From Streptomyces aureus (GTDB taxonomy: Bacteria > Actinomycetota > Actinomycetes > Streptomycetales > Streptomycetaceae), in NCBI RefSeq assembly GCF_001418135.1, contig NZ_LIPQ01000067.1, forward strand, positions 1 through 40,106: a stretch of DNA of 40,106 bases, read 5' to 3'. The notes under the pieces are model-generated. The model had not been told where the DNA came from. It saw nothing but the letters and a program-made list of their open reading frames with translations, and made no database searches. The translations under genes and the position numbers were made by a program. Shown piece by piece: positions 37,308 through 40,106 of the stretch; the stretch's first letter is position 1; the number at the start of each line of letters is the position of its first letter.

Positions 37308-38084
37308 TCAGGACCAGGTGACCCCGGAGGTCTCGCGCCACACCCGTGCGAGCTCCGCGTCGCCGGTGAGCGTCACGGTGTCGACGGGCAGCCGGTTCCA
37401 CAGGACGAGGTACAGCTGGTCGGCGGCGCCGGCGAGCTCGGTGTCCACCGGCCCCGGCGCCCCACCGTCCCGCTCGGTCCGGGGCGGCTCGGCCGCCGAA
37501 AGCCGCACGGTCCACACGTCACCCGTGTCGGTGGCCCGCACCCGCAGGGTCCGGGGTCCGGCCGTCCGCACCCGGCTGCGGTTCCGGCCGTGGAACCCGA
37601 ACAGCAGCTCGTCGATGCCGTCGACCGCGAGCGACGGCTCCACCCGCCGCGGCCCCGCCGCGAGCGCCGACTCGGCGTCCGCGCGGTGGACGGTGGTCTC
37701 GTGCGCCTGCCGTCGCGCCCAGAAGGCGAGCGGCGAGGGCGCGGGCAGGAAGGTCCAGCACTCGAGGGACTCCGGCGCCGCCCGCAGGGCGGCGACCAGA
37801 CCCGCCTGCCCCTCCCGGAAGTGGGCCAGGAGCTCGTCGCCGTCGAGCGGGGTCTCGCCACCGTCCGGCTGGTACGCGGTGCGCGCGTGGACGACGAGAT
37901 CCGTGGCCCAGCGGTGCACCATCGAGGTGTGCCGGAGGAGGTTCCGGACCCGCCACCCGGGACAGGTCGGCACCTCCGCGTCCGGCCCGGCCTCGGTCGC
38001 CGCCACCGCGAGGGCCCGGCCGGCGGTCTCCAGGGCGTCGACGTACTCGACGACCTTGAGCGTTCTCCCGTGCGACACGTCCAT
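37308..38084 (-). CDS. Maleylpyruvate isomerase-family (mycothiol-dependent, DinB-like) protein
   Basis: 258 residues. N-terminal metal-binding DinB-like bundle: 'VPTCPGWRVRNLLRHTSMVHRWATDLVVHA' (about 37-66; metal His in 'TSMVHRWA') and 'FWARRQAHETTVHRADAE' (about 121-138; HExxxH-type motif for the other ligands). The C-terminal region is the SCP2-like/MDMPI-C part with 'LVLWNRLPVDTVTLTGD', typical of the family. Such enzymes act as mycothiol-dependent metalloenzymes in actinobacteria, or bind other thiols; the substrate is unknown here. ATG 38084 with GGGAG about nine to ten bases upstream. Convergent with MarR. Confidence 0.88.
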   Translation of the reverse strand: MDVSHGRTLKVVEYVDALETAGRALAVAATEAGPDAEVPTCPGWRVRNLLRHTSMVHRWATDLVVHARTAYQPDGGETPLDGDELLAHFREGQAGLVAALRAAPESLECWTFLPAPSPLAFWARRQAHETTVHRADAESALAAGPRRVEPSLAVDGIDELLFGFHGRNRSRVRTAGPRTLRVRATDTGDVWTVRLSAAEPPRTERDGGAPGPVDTELAGAADQLYLVLWNRLPVDTVTLTGDAELARVWRETSGVTWS

Positions 38085-38119
38085 GGGTGAATTCTCCCAG
38101 CCGCGGGCGTGCCGGGGGC

Positions 38120-39349
38120 TCAACTCGCCCGGGCCGCTCCGGCGTTCCGTGCCCAGTACCCCATGGCGGCGGCACCGGCCGCGAGCACGGCGACGGTGGT
38201 GAGCGCCACCGGCAGGGAGAACCAGTCGGCGAGGAACCCGATGGACGGCGGACCGAGCAGCATGCCCCCGTAACCGAGCGTGGACGCCGTCGCCACCCCG
38301 GCGGGACCGGCGACGGCACCGGCGCGGGCCACGGCGACGGGGAAGATGTTGGCGAGCCCGAGACCGGTGATCGCGAAGCCGAGCAGGGTGGCCCAGATGC
38401 TCGGCGCGAGCGCGCCGAGCAGCATCCCGGCGGCGGCCGTGGCGCCACCGAGGACCAGGGTCCGGGTCTGACCGAGGCGTTCGAGCAGGGTGGTGCCGGA
38501 GAGGCGCCCCGCGGTCATGGTCAGCGCGAACACGGAGTACCCGGCGGCGGCCACCCCCGGGTGCGCGCCGAGGTCCTGCTCCAGGTGGAGGGCGCCCCAG
38601 TCGGCGAGTGCGCCTTCGCCGTACGCCGTGCAGAGGGCGATCACGCCGAAGACCAGGACGATGCGCCGCGACCCGCCGGACTGCCCGCGGTGCGCGCCGG
38701 CTGCCGGTGCCAGGGATTCGGGCGCCGGGGCGGGGGAGGGGTGACGCAGGAGTACGGGCCCGGCGACCGCGGTGAGCGTCAGACCGACCCCGGTGAGACC
38801 CAGCAGATGGGCGGTCGGGGACAGGCCCCCGGCGAGCAGGCCACCGAGCCCGGCGCCGATCATGCCGCCGAGGCTGAACGCGGCGTGGAAGCTGGGCATC
38901 ACCGGGCGCCGGAGCGCGGTCACGAGGTCCACGGCGGCGCTGTTCATGGCGACGTTGATCCCCCCGTACGCGGCGCCGAACACGAGCAGGACGAGGCCGA
39001 GGGCGAGGGGCGACCGGGTGAGCGCCGGCAGGGCGACCGACAGCGACAGGAGTACGGCGGTGGCGACGGTGACGACGTGGGAGCCGTGGCGGCGGCAGAG
39101 TCGCCCGGTCAGCGTCATGGTGACGACGGCGCCGGCGGACACCCCGAGAAGGGCGAGGCCGAGGTCACCGGCCGAGGCGCCGGTCTGCTGCTTGACGGCG
39201 GGGATCCGGACGACCCAGCCGGCGAACAGGAAACCGTCGAGAGCGAAGAAGAGGGTCAGGGCGACGCGGAGGCGGGACAGGGAGTGGGTGGCGGTGTCTC
39301 CGCCGGAGCCCCCCGGAACGGCCGTCCGTACTTTGTTTAGTAGCGGCAC
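38120..39349 (-). CDS. MFS transporter (12-TM, YbjJ/FucP-like)
   Basis: 409 residues with 12 predicted membrane segments. Begins 'LRVALTLFFALDGFLFAGWVVRIPAVKQQ' (helix 1), then 'GLALLGVSAGAVVTMTLTGRL' and motif 'FGAAYGGINVAMNSAAVDL'; a long loop around residue 210 separates the halves ('PSPAPAPESLAPAAGAHRGQ'). This pattern matches a group of uncharacterised sugar or metabolite transporters related to YbjJ. GTG at 39349 is preferred because a promoter (TTGATT, 18 bp, TATCCT) puts the transcript start on it, which gives a leaderless mRNA; upstream ATGs would add unlikely residues. A palindrome-like A/T-rich site lies within the first codons. Confidence 0.85.
   Translation of the reverse strand: MPLLNKVRTAVPGGSGGDTATHSLSRLRVALTLFFALDGFLFAGWVVRIPAVKQQTGASAGDLGLALLGVSAGAVVTMTLTGRLCRRHGSHVVTVATAVLLSLSVALPALTRSPLALGLVLLVFGAAYGGINVAMNSAAVDLVTALRRPVMPSFHAAFSLGGMIGAGLGGLLAGGLSPTAHLLGLTGVGLTLTAVAGPVLLRHPSPAPAPESLAPAAGAHRGQSGGSRRIVLVFGVIALCTAYGEGALADWGALHLEQDLGAHPGVAAAGYSVFALTMTAGRLSGTTLLERLGQTRTLVLGGATAAAGMLLGALAPSIWATLLGFAITGLGLANIFPVAVARAGAVAGPAGVATASTLGYGGMLLGPPSIGFLADWFSLPVALTTVAVLAAGAAAMGYWARNAGAARAS
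39329..39342. promoter_or_regulatory. A/T-rich operator-like site inside the first codons of the MFS gene
   Basis: TACTTTGTTTAGTA has outer arms TACT/AGTA and an AAACAAA-type centre on the other strand. It covers about +8 to +21 of the predicted leaderless transcript. AAACAAAG motifs are typical of ROK-family repressor sites in streptomycetes, so a sugar regulator is possible. Confidence 0.45.
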
Positions 39350-39355
39350 AAACTC

Positions 39356-39385
39356 AGGATAGGGGGATCCTCCGGTCGCAATCAA
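39356..39385 (-). promoter_or_regulatory. Promoter of the leaderless MFS gene
   Basis: On the leftward strand TTGATT (complement of 39380-39385), 18-bp spacer, TATCCT (complement of 39356-39361). The GTG start codon begins seven bases after the -10. Confidence 0.7.
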
Positions 39386-39633
39386 GCGAGCGGCGGGCGG
39401 TCCCGAAGCGGACGCCCACTGCCGTGCAGGCTGTCCGGGTGACAAAGGCCAGGTCATCGCAGTGAGGGCGCTCCCCAACGGGTGGCTGGAGAGCATCGTT
39501 TCTGCGCCCGTGTGACCCCGGGGTCGGACTGCCCTGCATTGGAGTGAGACGCCGTGTCTCGCCCGTTTCCGGGGCGTTTGACCGGCAGACGAGCACCTTC
39601 TGGCCCGTCATTCCGAGATCTTGAGGAGTAGTC

Positions 39634-39867
39634 ATGCGTTCTCTCGCCGCGTCTGTCCTGGCCGTGGGCATCCTGCTGGGCGGCGCCGGTTCCGCGCTCG
39701 CCGACGACGGATTCGGGGCCGGGTACTTCTCCGCCGGCGGCGCGGGCTTCAGCTCGCACTGCTCGGTGGCCGGCGTCCCGGCCGTCTACGGAACGATCTT
39801 CACCGGCTCGTGTCACGAGAAGGGCTGGGAGAAGGGCCCGGAGGGCGCCTTCCTCGGCGCGCACTGA
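39634..39867 (+). CDS. Small secreted protein with two cysteines
   Basis: 77 residues. Signal peptide 'MRSLAASVLAVGILLGGAGS' with cleavage after ALA at residue 23, leaving a 54-residue mature protein starting 'DDGFGAGYFSAGGAGFSSHC'. Two Cys (about 42 and 60) could form one disulphide. The Gly/Ser-rich, Tyr/Phe-containing mature part does not match a family I recognise. TGAGGAG lies eight bases before the ATG. It is followed by a strong hairpin, so it is a single-gene unit. Upstream, GACCCCGGGGTC (39514-39525, perfect palindrome) and TTGACC (39578-39583) may be regulatory, but no -10 was clear. Confidence 0.75.
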   Translation: MRSLAASVLAVGILLGGAGSALADDGFGAGYFSAGGAGFSSHCSVAGVPAVYGTIFTGSCHEKGWEKGPEGAFLGAH

Positions 39868-39878
39868 CCTGACGCACC

Positions 39879-39911
39879 GGCTCGGGCGAGGACGCAGCCC
39901 TCGCCCGAGCC
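39879..39911 (+). terminator. Strong hairpin terminator after the small secreted protein gene
   Basis: Arms 39879-39891 and 39899-39911 pair perfectly over 13 bases with a seven-base loop, 12 bases after the stop. Confidence 0.85.
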
Positions 39912-39969
39912 CGGCGCCGCACGGGAGTGCGGGACGCGCGGGGACCGTGTCCGGGACGCAAGGCGTGAT

Positions 39970-40031
39970 GTGTGGCGCGTGCGAGTGAGGTGTGGCGCGT
40001 GAGGTGTGGGGCGTGGCGGGTGGCGCGTGGG
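39970..40031. repeat. GTG-rich low-complexity direct repeats
   Basis: GTGTGGCGCGTG occurs at 39970-39981 and 39990-40001, with degenerate copies (GTGTGGGGCGTG, GGTGGCGCGTG) up to 40031. I see no supported gene from here to the end of the window. Confidence 0.7.
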
Positions 40032-40106
40032 AAGAAGCCGCACTGCTCAACGCCCGGCACGCGCCGTACGTCACGCGATCCCGATCACGGTCCCGGAGCG
40101 TCCCCC

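Noticed and set aside
39868..40106. Possible start of another gene at the right edge (a 206-codon minus-strand frame).
   Set aside because: The frame runs through the GTG-rich repeats and opposite the small secreted protein, has His/Pro/Thr-rich low-complexity sequence and no ribosome site.

Overview
The window is about 40 kb of very GC-rich DNA with tightly packed genes, many GTG starts, frequent -10 hexamers placed directly in front of start codons (leaderless transcripts), an F420-type reductase, a mycothiol-type isomerase-fold protein and several two-gene regulator modules. All of this points to a Streptomyces chromosome, in a region of conserved metabolic and regulatory genes rather than a mobile or biosynthetic island. 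I found no insertion sequence, prophage, CRISPR array, tRNA or rRNA. No gene-free stretch exceeds 300 bases; the longest (39350-39633 and 39868-40106) hold one promoter, an operator-like site, a terminator and a GTG-rich repeat.

Layout. 1-6.3 kb: the end of a lactonase-type propeller, a degenerate CbiX-like protein, an N-acetylglucosamine-kinase-like ASKHA kinase, uracil-DNA glycosylase, an Asp-box propeller and an Old Yellow Enzyme. 6.3-9.9 kb: the ArsR-type regulator divergent from the OYE, a DUF305 lipoprotein divergent from a secreted LVIVD-repeat protein, and a TetR regulator. 9.9-13.1 kb: PAP2 phosphatase, M56 membrane metallopeptidase, DUF5134 membrane protein and a GNAT acetyltransferase. 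13.2-17.9 kb: a DUF6421 / SDR / threonine-aldolase operon, then a leaderless transglutaminase-like gene with a B3/B4-domain gene. 17.9-22 kb: acyltransferase, thioredoxin, a 26-codon cysteine leader peptide with a flavin reductase, and etfBA. 22.1-27.5 kb: a HpcH/citrate-lyase-like enzyme, LacI/ROK divergent pair, a small protein, and a TmrB-like kinase fused to a NUDIX domain. 27.5-33 kb: MBL hydrolase, M20 dipeptidase, geranylgeranyl-reductase-like flavoprotein, F420-type oxidoreductase divergent from TetR. 33-40 kb: a NarL-type two-component system, DHA2 exporter divergent from MarR, a maleylpyruvate-isomerase-fold protein, a second MFS protein and a small secreted protein.

How the parts work together. 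Five regulator/target pairs carry readable operators between them (ArsR/OYE, LacI/ROK kinase, TetR/F420 reductase, MarR/DHA2 exporter, and a palindrome in front of the two-component system). Redox themes recur: OYE, thioredoxin with a SigR-like promoter, flavin reductase, ETF, and an F420 reductase. The most system-like signals are (a) the Cys-containing leader peptide with a hairpin starting right after its Cys codon, in front of a flavin reductase, (b) the uncharacterised DUF6421-SDR-aldolase operon, and (c) degenerate tandem repeats occupying many of the convergent gene junctions, in several cases beginning at the stop codon of a gene.
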